This document shows, in pieces, positions 6,421-12,631 of a DNA stretch of 12,631 nt. Source of the stretch: JAXDLW01 sp050998755 (GTDB lineage Bacteria; Chloroflexota; Dormibacteria; DASZGP01). Under the pieces are notes generated by a model that ran no database searches, was not told where the DNA came from, and saw only the letters and a list, made by a program, of their open reading frames with translations. The stretch spans positions 1 through 12,631 of the forward strand of contig JBPCPW010000049.1 of NCBI GenBank assembly GCA_050998755.1, written 5' to 3'. How positions within the stretch are numbered: the stretch's first letter is position 1; the number at the start of each line of letters is the position of its first letter. The position numbers and the translations under genes are program-made.

Positions 6421-7539
6421 ATGGCTCGGAATCGCAGGCACCGCCGCTTTCGATGGCGCCGACTGATCAGCTCCTGCGGCATCGCACTGGTATCGGCAAC
6501 AATTTTCGGCAACGCCCCTTTCTGGCTGGCCGGGATCCCGGTCGCCAGGGCATCCTCCCCGCCCCTGGTCGGCTTCTCATTCAGCCCCAGGACCGCCGAG
6601 TGGCTGGGCGAAAAGCCACTCCCGGCGCTGCGCGAATTGCTTGACCGCCTCAACCCGGACCTGGTCCGCCTGCCGATTTACTGGGACACCGTCGAACCCC
6701 AGCGCGACGCCTTCGACTTCTCGTCGCCGGACGGCATGCTGAAGGTGGTGCGCGACTACAACCGAACTCACCGGGAGCGCCCTGCTCATGTCGTCCTGGA
6801 GGTCGGGATGCGCAACATGGGCTTCCCCGAGCTGTACGTGCCCGCCTGGGTCCCGGCGTATCAGTCGATCCAGATGATGGCCACCAGCGCGGACTACACC
6901 CACTACCTGGACCTGGCGGTGAGCCGCTATCGACGCAACCCGCTGCTGTACAGCTGGCAGTTGGAAAACGAGCCGCTCGACAACGTTCCCACCACGGCGG
7001 CGAGCCAGGTCGCGGTGCCCGGCGATACGCTCCAGGACGAGAAGGAGGCGATGACCGCCCTCGACCCCAACCACGAGGTGGTGATCACCACCTACAACTC
7101 ATCCACCCTCGACCTGGACATCAAGGGGATGTCGCCCAAGAATGGTGCGGCAGATCCTCCTGACGGCCCACAACCGGCTGGGCACCCGCTGCAAACTCTC
7201 CAGCTGGGCGATGCACTGGGCATGGACCTCTACGTGGTCACCAGCGACACCTCACTCGATGACGCGACCGCCAGGGTCCGCACCGATTGGAAGAAGGCGG
7301 CCCTGTCCTACTGGGCGTCACAGGCACGCTCGCAGCACAAGCCGCTCTGGATCACCGAGATGCAGGGAGCGCCCTGGCCCGGGGAGACCAACTTCACCCC
7401 CGACGACCTCCTCTACAGCGCTCGCCTGTATCGCCAGTCGACCGCCGGGGTCATCCTGCTCTGGGGCGTTGAAGCCTGGCTCAATTCCTCGAAATGGATG
7501 GAGGCCGGGATGGAGGCGCGAAGGATCGTCGGCGCGTGA
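6421..7539 (+). CDS. Secreted or membrane-anchored glycoside hydrolase, clan GH-A type
   Basis: From ATG 6421 the protein has 372 residues. A very basic N-terminus (MARNRRHRRFRWRR) precedes a hydrophobic stretch of about 30 residues, so it is exported by a signal peptide or held by an N-terminal anchor. The rest fits a clan A (beta/alpha)8 barrel: early strand RLPIYWDTVEPQRDAFDF, acid/base in QLENEP (E184) after strand 4, and nucleophile in WITEMQG (E313) after strand 7, then LLWGVEAW. This resembles GH5 or GH42-like beta-glycosidases, but I cannot assign a family or sugar. Alternative in-frame starts are ATG 6403 and TTG 6388; a TATCGT hexamer at 6383-6388 could be the -10. It lies 53 bp after the aminotransferase stop and overlaps the next gene by 4 bp. 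Confidence 0.75.
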   Translation: MARNRRHRRFRWRRLISSCGIALVSATIFGNAPFWLAGIPVARASSPPLVGFSFSPRTAEWLGEKPLPALRELLDRLNPDLVRLPIYWDTVEPQRDAFDFSSPDGMLKVVRDYNRTHRERPAHVVLEVGMRNMGFPELYVPAWVPAYQSIQMMATSADYTHYLDLAVSRYRRNPLLYSWQLENEPLDNVPTTAASQVAVPGDTLQDEKEAMTALDPNHEVVITTYNSSTLDLDIKGMSPKNGAADPPDGPQPAGHPLQTLQLGDALGMDLYVVTSDTSLDDATARVRTDWKKAALSYWASQARSQHKPLWITEMQGAPWPGETNFTPDDLLYSARLYRQSTAGVILLWGVEAWLNSSKWMEAGMEARRIVGA

Positions 7540-8693
7540 CAGGCTCATGGCTCGATGCCGAGTTGCAGTTTGGCAACCAGGCTGAGCGATACCGCGCATT
7601 GCTCGACGCCCTCAGCGACCTTGGCGAGGGACTCGTGGTCACTGAGGGCGGCCGGTTGGTGTATGCCAACAACGCCTACCTCGAGATGACCGGTTACTCA
7701 CAGGCGGAGCTGACCGCCAAAGCCAGCCTGATCGAGCTGGCGCCCTCGCCGCTACGGGCCCAACTTGCCGCGGGGCTTGCGGACATGCTCGCAGGCCGCC
7801 GCGACCCTTCGCATTTCCTGGAGTCGCAGCTGGTGACTCGCAGGGGGCGCCTGGTGGACGTCGAATCATCGATTCATCTCCTGCCCTCGGAGACCAACAC
7901 CAGGATCCTGGCAATCGTGCGTGACATCACCGAGCGCAAGCGGATCCAAGCAGAACTCGAGCAGCTCAACGAGGGCCTGGAACGGCGTGTCCTCGAGCGA
8001 ACCGCGATGCTCGAGGCGACGCAGCGGGAGATGGACGCCTTTTCATACAGCGTCTCGCACGACCTCAGAACCCCCCTCCGCGCGATCCACGGGTTCAGCG
8101 GCATCCTCGCCGAGCAGCACCTGGCCGAGCTGACGCCGGAGGCTCAGCGCCTGGTTGGCCTGGTCACCGAGAACGCGGCCCTGATGGGTACCCTGGTCGA
8201 CTCGTTGCTGGCCCTATCGCGTCTTGGACGCCGTGAAATGAGGACCGAGGTCGTTGGTGCGCGTGCGGTCGCGGAGGCCGCAGTGGACGCCGTCCGGACG
8301 CTCCATCCCGGCACCGAGTCGCGAATCACGGTCGCCGATCTCCCCGCGGTGCGCGCCGACCCGGACCTGCTGGAGCAGGTGTTCGTGAGCCTGCTGGACA
8401 ATGCCGTGAAGTTCAGCGGCCCGCAGCCCCAACCGGTCATCCGGATCGGCTACGACACCAAGCTGGAGGAGCCGGCCTTCTTCGTCCGGGACAACGGCAT
8501 GGGCTTTGACGGGCGTTATGTCGACAAGGTGTTCGGGGTTTTCCAGCGCCTGGTGCGCCAGCAGGACTACGATGGCGTTGGCGTCGGGCTGGCCATCGCA
8601 CGCACCATCGTCCAGCGCCACGGGGGTCGGATCTGGGCCGAGTCCACGCCGGGCCACGGAGCCACCTTCTACTTCACGCTGGCAGCCCCGTAA
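7536..8693 (+). CDS. Soluble PAS-domain sensor histidine kinase
   Basis: A 385-residue kinase without membrane segments. A PAS domain covers about 17-130 (VYANNAYLEMTGYS is typical), ending in the DITERKR exit motif. A coiled-coil linker (about 133-170) joins it to a HisKA dimerisation domain with phospho-acceptor H175 in SYSVSHDLRTPLRAIHGF. The ATP-binding domain has N box LLDNAVKFSG (N289), G1 box RDNGMGFD (D319) and G2 box GVGVGLAIAR (about 347). The H-box wording resembles phytochrome-type and light/redox kinases, but no bilin domain is present. GTG 7536 overlaps the hydrolase stop as GTGA, with GAAGGA about a dozen bases upstream as SD, so translation is probably coupled. A longer in-frame start at 7494 inside the hydrolase is less likely. 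No response regulator is in the window. Confidence 0.9.
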   Translation: MTGSWLDAELQFGNQAERYRALLDALSDLGEGLVVTEGGRLVYANNAYLEMTGYSQAELTAKASLIELAPSPLRAQLAAGLADMLAGRRDPSHFLESQLVTRRGRLVDVESSIHLLPSETNTRILAIVRDITERKRIQAELEQLNEGLERRVLERTAMLEATQREMDAFSYSVSHDLRTPLRAIHGFSGILAEQHLAELTPEAQRLVGLVTENAALMGTLVDSLLALSRLGRREMRTEVVGARAVAEAAVDAVRTLHPGTESRITVADLPAVRADPDLLEQVFVSLLDNAVKFSGPQPQPVIRIGYDTKLEEPAFFVRDNGMGFDGRYVDKVFGVFQRLVRQQDYDGVGVGLAIARTIVQRHGGRIWAESTPGHGATFYFTLAAP

Positions 8694-8704
8694 GCAACGG
8701 CTGC
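8682..8704. terminator. Weak hairpin between convergent genes
   Basis: GCAGCC (8682-8687) and GGCTGC (8699-8704) form a 6-bp stem with an 11-nt loop, overlapping the kinase stop and lying just before the end of the convergent MoaD-like gene. There is no T-run on either strand, so this is at best a weak bidirectional terminator. Confidence 0.22.
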
Positions 8705-8707
8705 GGG

Positions 8708-9004
8708 CTATCCACCCGACATGGCACCCACGATCACCAGGGCCTCAGCCCCGGTCGTGACGCCATCAGGGAGTGGATCCCCTGGGGACTGATGCGATAG
8801 GTCCTCCTCCCCCGCATAGAACCGAATGAAGGGCCGGCGCCTTTGGGTCACCTGGTCGCGGATGGTGCCCCTTAGCGCCGGGTAGGTTGCCTCGAGGGCG
8901 TCAAGCAGGGACGTCATGGTGGACTCACCGGGAACGTCGATGCCCAGTTCAGGCGGGGCCTGCGTCAGGCTGCGCAGCGCGGCCGGGAGCACTACACGGA
9001 TCAA
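8708..9004 (-). CDS. MoaD/ThiS-like ubiquitin-fold protein with C-terminal Gly-Gly
   Basis: A 98-residue protein opening with a beta strand (IRVVLPAALRSL), a helix in the expected place (SLLDALEATYPALR) and the ending VIVGAMSGG. Size, fold order and terminal Gly-Gly match the beta-grasp sulfur carriers MoaD and ThiS, which are adenylated by an E1-like enzyme (MoeB/ThiF) and carry sulfur as a thiocarboxylate. RRRPFIRFYAGEEDL is not part of canonical MoaD as I know it and suggests a separate subfamily. The start is TTG at 9004, overlapping the propeller stop as TTGA, so its translation depends on the propeller gene. No molybdopterin, thiamine or E1-like gene is present, so a role in those pathways is unsupported. 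I recall similar proteins annotated beside sialidase-like propellers in other genomes but cannot check. Confidence 0.8.
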   Translation of the reverse strand: MIRVVLPAALRSLTQAPPELGIDVPGESTMTSLLDALEATYPALRGTIRDQVTQRRRPFIRFYAGEEDLSHQSPGDPLPDGVTTGAEALVIVGAMSGG

Positions 9005-10116
9005 GGCAGCACCTGGACCTCCACCGACAGCACCGCAGGCAGGTCGTGGACAATCGGCGTCCAGCTGTCGCCGGAGTCCGCTGACCCATACACCTGGCCG
9101 CCGCTGGTTCCGAAGTAGATGCCGCAGGGGTCGAGGCTGTCGACGGCCATGGCATCACGCAACACGTTGACATAGCAGTCCTGCTGGGGCAGGCCCCTGG
9201 TCAGAGGCTCCCACTCCTCTCCCCCGCTGCGGCTCCGGTAGACACGGAGCTTCCCGTCCGGAGGATAGTGCTCTGAATCGCTTTTGATGGGCACCACGTA
9301 GATCGTCTCGGGTTCATGAGCGTGGACGTCGATGGCAAACCCGAAGTCGCTCGGCAGGTTGCCACTCACCTCGCGCCAAGAGTCACCGCCGTCGTCGGTT
9401 CGCATGACATCCCAGTGCTTCTGCATAAAGAGGACATTGGGTCGCGATGGATGCATCGCGATCCGGTGGACGCAGTGGCCCACCTCCGCCGCGGGGTCTG
9501 GGATCCCCTCCGACTTCAGACCGCGGTTGACCGGCCGCCACGTTTCCCCGGCGTCATCGGTGCGGAAGACGCCCGCCGCGGAGATCGCCACGAAGATGCG
9601 CTGCGCATTGGAGGGATCCTGGACGATGGTGTGGAGGCACAGTCCTCCCGCACCAGGTGCCCACGACGACCCCGAGTCCTGCCGCCGTAGGCCACTCATC
9701 TCAGTCCACGACTGCCCGCCGTCCACGGTTCTGAACAGGGCCGCATCCTCCACCCCCGCATACACCGTGTCAACGTCGGTCAACGACGGCTCGAGGTGCC
9801 AGACGCGGGCGAACTCCCAGGGATGAGGGGTGCCGTCATACCACTGGTGGGTACCCGGGACGCCGTCATAAACGAAGTTGTTGCCAACCGGCTCAAAGGT
9901 CGCGCCGCCGTCATTTGACCGCTGGATGAGCTGCCCGAACCAGCCGGAGGACTGCGAGGCATATATCGTGCTCGGATCCACGGGTGAGCCTTTCAGGTGG
10001 TAGACCTCCCAGCCCCCAAAGAGAGGGCCTCGGACCTCCCACGATTGACGCCGGGCGTCGGAAGTCAGGACAAAGGCACCCTTGCGGGTGCCGACCAGGA
10101 CCCGTACGGAACTCAT
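9001..10116 (-). CDS. Asp-box beta-propeller protein (sialidase/BNR-like), cytosolic
   Basis: A 371-residue beta-propeller with six Asp-box or degenerate Asp-box turns (S-x-D-G-G-x-T/S-W type): about 67-74 SNDGGATF, 130-137 TVDGGQSW, 186-193 TDDAGETW, 240-247 TDDGGDSW, 295-302 SRSGGEEW and 345-352 SADSGDSW. This fits the fold seen in sialidases, VPS10 domains and Ycf48. The protein starts directly in a strand (SSVRVLVGTRKGAFVL) with no signal peptide, unlike secreted sialidases, so an intracellular binding or scaffolding role is more likely than sugar cleavage. There is no evidence of the sialidase Arg triad, so 'exo-alpha-sialidase' would be an over-annotation. ATG 10116 is chosen because GGAGG lies 5 nt upstream; GTG 10122 overlaps that site. 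It is coupled to the MoaD-like gene by a 4-bp overlap. Confidence 0.85.
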   Translation of the reverse strand: MSSVRVLVGTRKGAFVLTSDARRQSWEVRGPLFGGWEVYHLKGSPVDPSTIYASQSSGWFGQLIQRSNDGGATFEPVGNNFVYDGVPGTHQWYDGTPHPWEFARVWHLEPSLTDVDTVYAGVEDAALFRTVDGGQSWTEMSGLRRQDSGSSWAPGAGGLCLHTIVQDPSNAQRIFVAISAAGVFRTDDAGETWRPVNRGLKSEGIPDPAAEVGHCVHRIAMHPSRPNVLFMQKHWDVMRTDDGGDSWREVSGNLPSDFGFAIDVHAHEPETIYVVPIKSDSEHYPPDGKLRVYRSRSGGEEWEPLTRGLPQQDCYVNVLRDAMAVDSLDPCGIYFGTSGGQVYGSADSGDSWTPIVHDLPAVLSVEVQVLP

Positions 10117-10120
10117 GAAC

Positions 10121-10140
10121 ACCTCCGGAGTTAGGGAGGT
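10121..10140 (-). promoter_or_regulatory. SD-sequestering hairpin before the propeller gene
   Basis: On the minus strand ACCTCC and GGAGGT form a perfect 6-bp stem with an 8-nt loop, and GGAGGT is itself the SD of the propeller gene, ending 4 nt before ATG 10116. Folding would hide the ribosome site of both coupled genes, so temperature, a protein or a small RNA could control the pair. It may also be coincidental. Confidence 0.45.
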
Positions 10141-10156
10141 CAGGTTCTCACAGAGA

Positions 10157-10184
10157 GGCCCCCGACCGCTACCGGCCGGGGGCC
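10157..10184 (-). terminator. GC-rich hairpin after glutamine synthetase
   Basis: GGCCCCCG (10157-10164) and CGGGGGCC (10177-10184) form a perfect 8-bp stem with a 12-nt loop, 9 bp after the glutamine synthetase stop. GAGA and TCTC outside the stem could extend it imperfectly. No strong T-run follows on the minus strand (TCTCTGTG), so it is terminator-like or an attenuator between this gene and the propeller operon. Confidence 0.6.
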
Positions 10185-10193
10185 GATGGGTCT

Positions 10194-11213
10194 CTAGACC
10201 GCGACCTCCGTCTGGTCGGCGAGTGCGTCGCAGCAGGTTTCCATCAGCAGTCGGATGACCACGTACGGGTCCATGTTGGCGTTGGGGCGCCGGTCCTCGA
10301 GCCAGCCCTTCTTAGCCTTCTCGACCGCCCAGGGGATACGCACCGAGGCGCCCCGGTCGGACGAGCCGTAGCTGAACGTGCTCCAGTGAGCGGTCTCGTG
10401 GGCACCGGTCAGGCGGTCCTTGATCCCGGGGCCGTAGTTCTCGACATGCTTGACGGGGTTTTTGCCGAGCGCTTCGCAGGCGGTGATGATCGCCTCGTAA
10501 CTCTCACGCATCGCGTTGGTCGAGAAGTTGGTGTGCGCGCCCGCCCCGTTCCAGTCTCCGGCGACAGGCTTGGCGGCCAGGCTGACCTCGACGCCGAAAT
10601 CCTCGGCGATTCGGTACAGCAGCCAGCGGCCCACCCAGATCTCATCCGCGATGCGCGGCGCCGGGAGGACGCCGACCTGGAACTCCCACTGCGCCATCAT
10701 GACCTCGGCATTGGTTCCCTCAATTGACAGCCCGGCCTTCATGCAGGCGATGGTGTGCGCTTCAATGATCTGGCGACCAGCCATCTTGCCGCCGCCCACG
10801 CCGCAGTAGTACGGGCCCTGAGGGGCGGGGAAACCAACCTCAGGCCAACCCAGGGGCCGGCCATCCTGCATGAATGTGTACTCCTGCTCGATGCCGAACA
10901 GAGCCTCCTGGTCAGCGTACTCCTCGGCCACCGCGGCACACGCCGCGCGGGTGTTGCTGGCATGCGGACTCCCATCGGGCAGCATCACCTCGCAGAGTAC
11001 AAGCACGTTATCGCCGCCGCGAATGGGGTCGGGACACGAGAAGACCGGCTCCAGGACGCAATCAGAGTTCGAGCCCGGGGCCTGGTTGGTGCTCGAACCG
11101 TCGAAGCCCCACGTTCTCGGCTCCTTGCCATCGTCGATGATCCGGGTCTTGCAACGCATCAGGGGGGACGGCGTGGTCCCATCGATCCAGATGTATTCGG
11201 CCTGGTAGCTCAA
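10194..11213 (-). CDS. glnII: Glutamine synthetase type II (eukaryote-like)
   Basis: A 339-residue enzyme that makes glutamine from glutamate, ammonia and ATP. It belongs to the short GSII class (octamer or decamer, about 330-370 residues), not the 450-480-residue GSI of most bacteria. Diagnostic segments are WGFDGSSTNQAPG (35-47), GIEQEYTF (107-114, metal-binding Glu), GPYYCGVGGGK (133-143), EGTNAEVMMAQWEFQVG (165-181), NGAGAHTNFST (222-232, ammonia/glutamate site), SSDRGASVRIP (284-294) and DRRPNANMDPY (307-317). GSII lacks the adenylylation site of GSI. TTG 11213 is chosen because GAGGAG sits 5 nt upstream and SYQAEYIWIDGT matches the family start; a longer in-frame version (to 11330) adds basic unrelated residues. 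It is divergent from the lytic transglycosylase. No GSI, glnB or amt gene is in view. Confidence 0.95.
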   Translation of the reverse strand: MSYQAEYIWIDGTTPSPLMRCKTRIIDDGKEPRTWGFDGSSTNQAPGSNSDCVLEPVFSCPDPIRGGDNVLVLCEVMLPDGSPHASNTRAACAAVAEEYADQEALFGIEQEYTFMQDGRPLGWPEVGFPAPQGPYYCGVGGGKMAGRQIIEAHTIACMKAGLSIEGTNAEVMMAQWEFQVGVLPAPRIADEIWVGRWLLYRIAEDFGVEVSLAAKPVAGDWNGAGAHTNFSTNAMRESYEAIITACEALGKNPVKHVENYGPGIKDRLTGAHETAHWSTFSYGSSDRGASVRIPWAVEKAKKGWLEDRRPNANMDPYVVIRLLMETCCDALADQTEVAV

Positions 11214-11405
11214 TGTCGCTCCTCTTCTACAATGTGGGCCGACCCCACGCTTTCTCCTGCGGGGGACGCTAGCTCTTCCCCGAGCGATCACGATCATGTG
11301 CATGACACAACCTGCACGACGGTATTTCATGCGCTGGATACAGGACGCACCCTCCGCCCGCGAGTTCGCCGAGTAACCGGGAACGGCCCGCGTACCATCG
11401 TCAAC
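11214..11405. promoter_or_regulatory. Divergent promoter region of glutamine synthetase and lytic transglycosylase
   Basis: This 192-bp gap holds the glnII SD (GAGGAG, minus, 11224-11219) and a perfect inverted repeat GTGGG-CCGAC-CCCAC (11234-11248) about 20 bp before the glnII start, in a position to act as an operator or leader hairpin. A TACAAT hexamer (11228-11233) lies on the plus strand. No GlnR-type, NtcA-type or sigma-54 (GG-N10-GC) promoter could be identified with confidence. Confidence 0.45.
11393..11398 (+). promoter_or_regulatory. Probable -10 element (TACCAT) for a leaderless transglycosylase mRNA
   Basis: TACCAT fits TANNNT and ends 7 nt before ATG 11406; there is no SD in the intervening CGTCAAC. 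This is the standard geometry for transcription starting at the A of the start codon. No clear -35 is seen. Confidence 0.42.
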
Positions 11406-12356
11406 ATGCCCTTCGGACCGCGGCGCCTACTGCTCCTCTGTCTGCTGTTCGGTGCCTGCGCGACTTCTCAGACGGGGATCCAGCGGGCGCGCCCGCCGGC
11501 CTCGACCTCCACGCCGTCCGCGGAGGTCTCGGCATCGCCGGCGCCGCTGACCGCAGCGGTTCCAGCCCCCGCCCCCGCATCGCCATCCCCTTCCCCGGCG
11601 ATGAGCGAGATGCAGCGCCTGGCGGCGGCGACCCGGGCGCTCGAGGCTCCCACCAGCGCGGTCCTCAACTCACGGCTCGCCTCGGCCTACGGCGCTCTCC
11701 GTGATGCACGACGGTCGCCGGCCACCCGGGCCGCAGCCGCGCGGTCGATCCAGCTGACAAGCGGGCAACTGCTTTCGATCAAGGCCTGGCGCCCCTCCGC
11801 CCTGGCGGCGTTGCTTCCTGCCGACCGCCCATCGCTGCAGGCGATCCTGGATGCCGGGGATGAGCTGGCCGTCCTCGGGGACGACGTCAACGGTACCCCG
11901 CACTGGCGCATCTCCGCCCCTGATCCCGAGGCGGCGCTGGTCGCCTACTACCACGAGGGCCAACAGGCGTACGGCATACCCTGGCAGTACCTGGCGGCGA
12001 TCAACTTTGTCGAGACGGCGACGGGGCGGATCCATGGCCTGAGCGTCGCGGGGGCCCAGGGCCCGATGCAGTTCATGCCGGCGACGTGGGCGACGTATGG
12101 ACACGGCGATGTCAACGATCCTCGGGAGGCAGTCCTCGCGGCGGCGCGGTACCTTCGGGCGAGGGGGGGCCCGGCGGACATGGACTCCGCGCTCTACGCC
12201 TACAACCAGAGCCACAACTACGTGCGGGCGATTGACATCTTCGCGCAACAGATCGCCGGCGATGCCGACGCCTTCACCGTGTACTACAACTGGAGCGTGG
12301 TGGTGCCCACAAGTGAGGGGCCGGCCCTGATCCCCGAGGGCTGGACCTCGGGTTAA
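11406..12356 (+). CDS. Lytic murein transglycosylase, probable lipoprotein (MltB/SLT-like)
   Basis: A 316-residue exported enzyme that cleaves peptidoglycan glycan strands, leaving 1,6-anhydro-muramic acid ends. The N-terminus MPFGPRR plus LLLLCLLFGAC is a lipoprotein signal with Cys18 as the likely lipidated residue (Phe at -3 is unusual). A Pro/Ala/Ser linker (about 28-65) spans to a helical region (68-160). The lytic domain (about 175-295) has catalytic E203 in INFVETATG, then GAQGPMQFMPATWATYG (216-232) and the substrate-groove motif YAYNQSHNYVRAI (264-276). The fold is closest to SLT/MltB types. ATG 11406 is preferred because it gives an immediate signal peptide; the frame stays open upstream across the glnII antisense strand, which is not coding. 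Its TAA overlaps the convergent neighbour's stop. Confidence 0.9.
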   Translation: MPFGPRRLLLLCLLFGACATSQTGIQRARPPASTSTPSAEVSASPAPLTAAVPAPAPASPSPSPAMSEMQRLAAATRALEAPTSAVLNSRLASAYGALRDARRSPATRAAAARSIQLTSGQLLSIKAWRPSALAALLPADRPSLQAILDAGDELAVLGDDVNGTPHWRISAPDPEAALVAYYHEGQQAYGIPWQYLAAINFVETATGRIHGLSVAGAQGPMQFMPATWATYGHGDVNDPREAVLAAARYLRARGGPADMDSALYAYNQSHNYVRAIDIFAQQIAGDADAFTVYYNWSVVVPTSEGPALIPEGWTSG

Positions 12357-12631
12357 CTGGAGTCGCGTGCTTCCCCGGTAGGCGTCGCCTCACCGTCAAT
12401 CTCTGGGGTGGACACTCGTGCGCGAACCCGCGGCGCGGCCCGGCGATCATCCTGCACGTGCTCGTTGAGCATTGCCTTCAGCGCGTCCACCGCGGGCGAC
12501 CAGAGGTGGTCGCCGGACTCCTCGTCGAGGATCTTGAGCGCCTCGGCACGCGTCCGCGCGCGCCGGTAGGGGCGGTCCGACACCAGCACGTCGTAGGTGT
12601 CAGCGACGGCCAGGATCCGCGCGCCGACGGG
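12353..12631 (-). CDS. C-terminal part of an HD-GYP/HD-domain protein (partial, runs off the window)
   Basis: The last 92 residues of a longer protein are readable to the window edge. They start PVGARILAVADTYDVLVSD, then RPYRRARTRAEAL and LKILDEESGDHLWSPAVDAL. This is the characteristic end of HD-GYP domains (ILAVADxYDAL-x-SDRPYR), which degrade c-di-GMP; the HD and GYP motifs themselves would lie off the window, so activity cannot be judged. About 40 residues rich in Arg and acidic groups follow. No start is assigned because the frame is open to the edge. The TAA stop is in the palindrome TTAA shared with the convergent transglycosylase, a 4-bp overlap. Confidence 0.8.
   Translation of the reverse strand, partial: PVGARILAVADTYDVLVSDRPYRRARTRAEALKILDEESGDHLWSPAVDALKAMLNEHVQDDRRAAPRVRARVSTPEIDGEATPTGEARDSS

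Noticed and set aside
8708..9004. Assignment of the MoaD-like protein to molybdopterin synthesis (moaD)
   Set aside because: No other moa, moe or thi gene is present and part of the protein is not typical of MoaD; only the fold class and Gly-Gly end are supported.
9001..10116. Annotation of the propeller as a true sialidase
   Set aside because: Asp-boxes only show the fold. No signal peptide and no sialidase Arg-triad context can be seen, and the partner is a ubiquitin-fold protein.
11280..11310. CATG-rich near-palindrome around TCATGTGCATGA as a regulator site
   Set aside because: It arises from two self-complementary CATG tetramers and has no positional or repeat support.
10194..11330. 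Longer glutamine synthetase reading frame with 39 extra N-terminal residues
   Set aside because: The extension is Arg-rich and unlike GSII, while TTG 11213 has an SD at ideal spacing and gives the family's usual N-terminus.
10755..11405. Open frame of 217 codons upstream of and in frame with the lytic transglycosylase
   Set aside because: It is antisense to conserved glnII sequence and crosses the intergenic region; ATG 11406 gives an immediate lipoprotein signal. Long stop-free antisense frames are common at this GC content.

Overview
The window is high-GC bacterial chromosomal DNA with dense genes, several GTG and TTG starts, and a mix of genes with clear Shine-Dalgarno (SD) sites and genes that look leaderless. 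A wax ester synthase/diacylglycerol acyltransferase, a eukaryote-like type II glutamine synthetase, a taurine-type class III aminotransferase and a MoaD-like/beta-propeller pair together suggest a soil-type member of the Actinobacteriota, Chloroflexota or Dormibacterota. No rRNA or marker gene is present, so this placement is inference. I saw no insertion sequence, CRISPR array, tRNA or rRNA.

Left edge (1-137): the first 61 bases hold two abutting hairpins and, on the minus strand, a GTGCG motif. This may be the 5' end of a structured RNA, possibly a group II intron. Region 138-1609: an MFS exporter (+) converges on a small cysteine-free ArsR-type repressor (-). The repressor's start is directly preceded by two tandem palindromes, in a 80-bp gap it shares with a divergent M20 metallopeptidase (+). 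Region 1690-3443: the M20 peptidase is followed by the wreck of an EamA/DMT permease that has lost its middle. Region 3472-8693 (+): storage-lipid acyltransferase, PLP aminotransferase, membrane-anchored or secreted glycoside hydrolase, and a PAS histidine kinase whose start overlaps the hydrolase stop by 4 bp.

Region 8708-11213 (-), in transcription order: glnII-type glutamine synthetase, a GC-rich hairpin, a cytosolic Asp-box beta-propeller, and a MoaD/ThiS-like ubiquitin-fold protein ending in Gly-Gly. The last two overlap by 4 bp (TTGA). Region 11406-12356 (+): a lipoprotein lytic transglycosylase, divergent from glutamine synthetase. Region 12353-12631 (-): the C-terminus of an HD-GYP-type protein that runs off the window; its stop codon and the transglycosylase stop share the palindrome TTAA.

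The genes are mostly independent housekeeping or accessory functions: nitrogen assimilation, amino-group transfer, peptide turnover, lipid storage and wall remodelling. The best candidate for something little described is the translationally coupled pair of ubiquitin-fold protein and beta-propeller, whose SD site also sits in a perfect inverted repeat. Second are the tandem ArsR operators next to a duplicated translation start.
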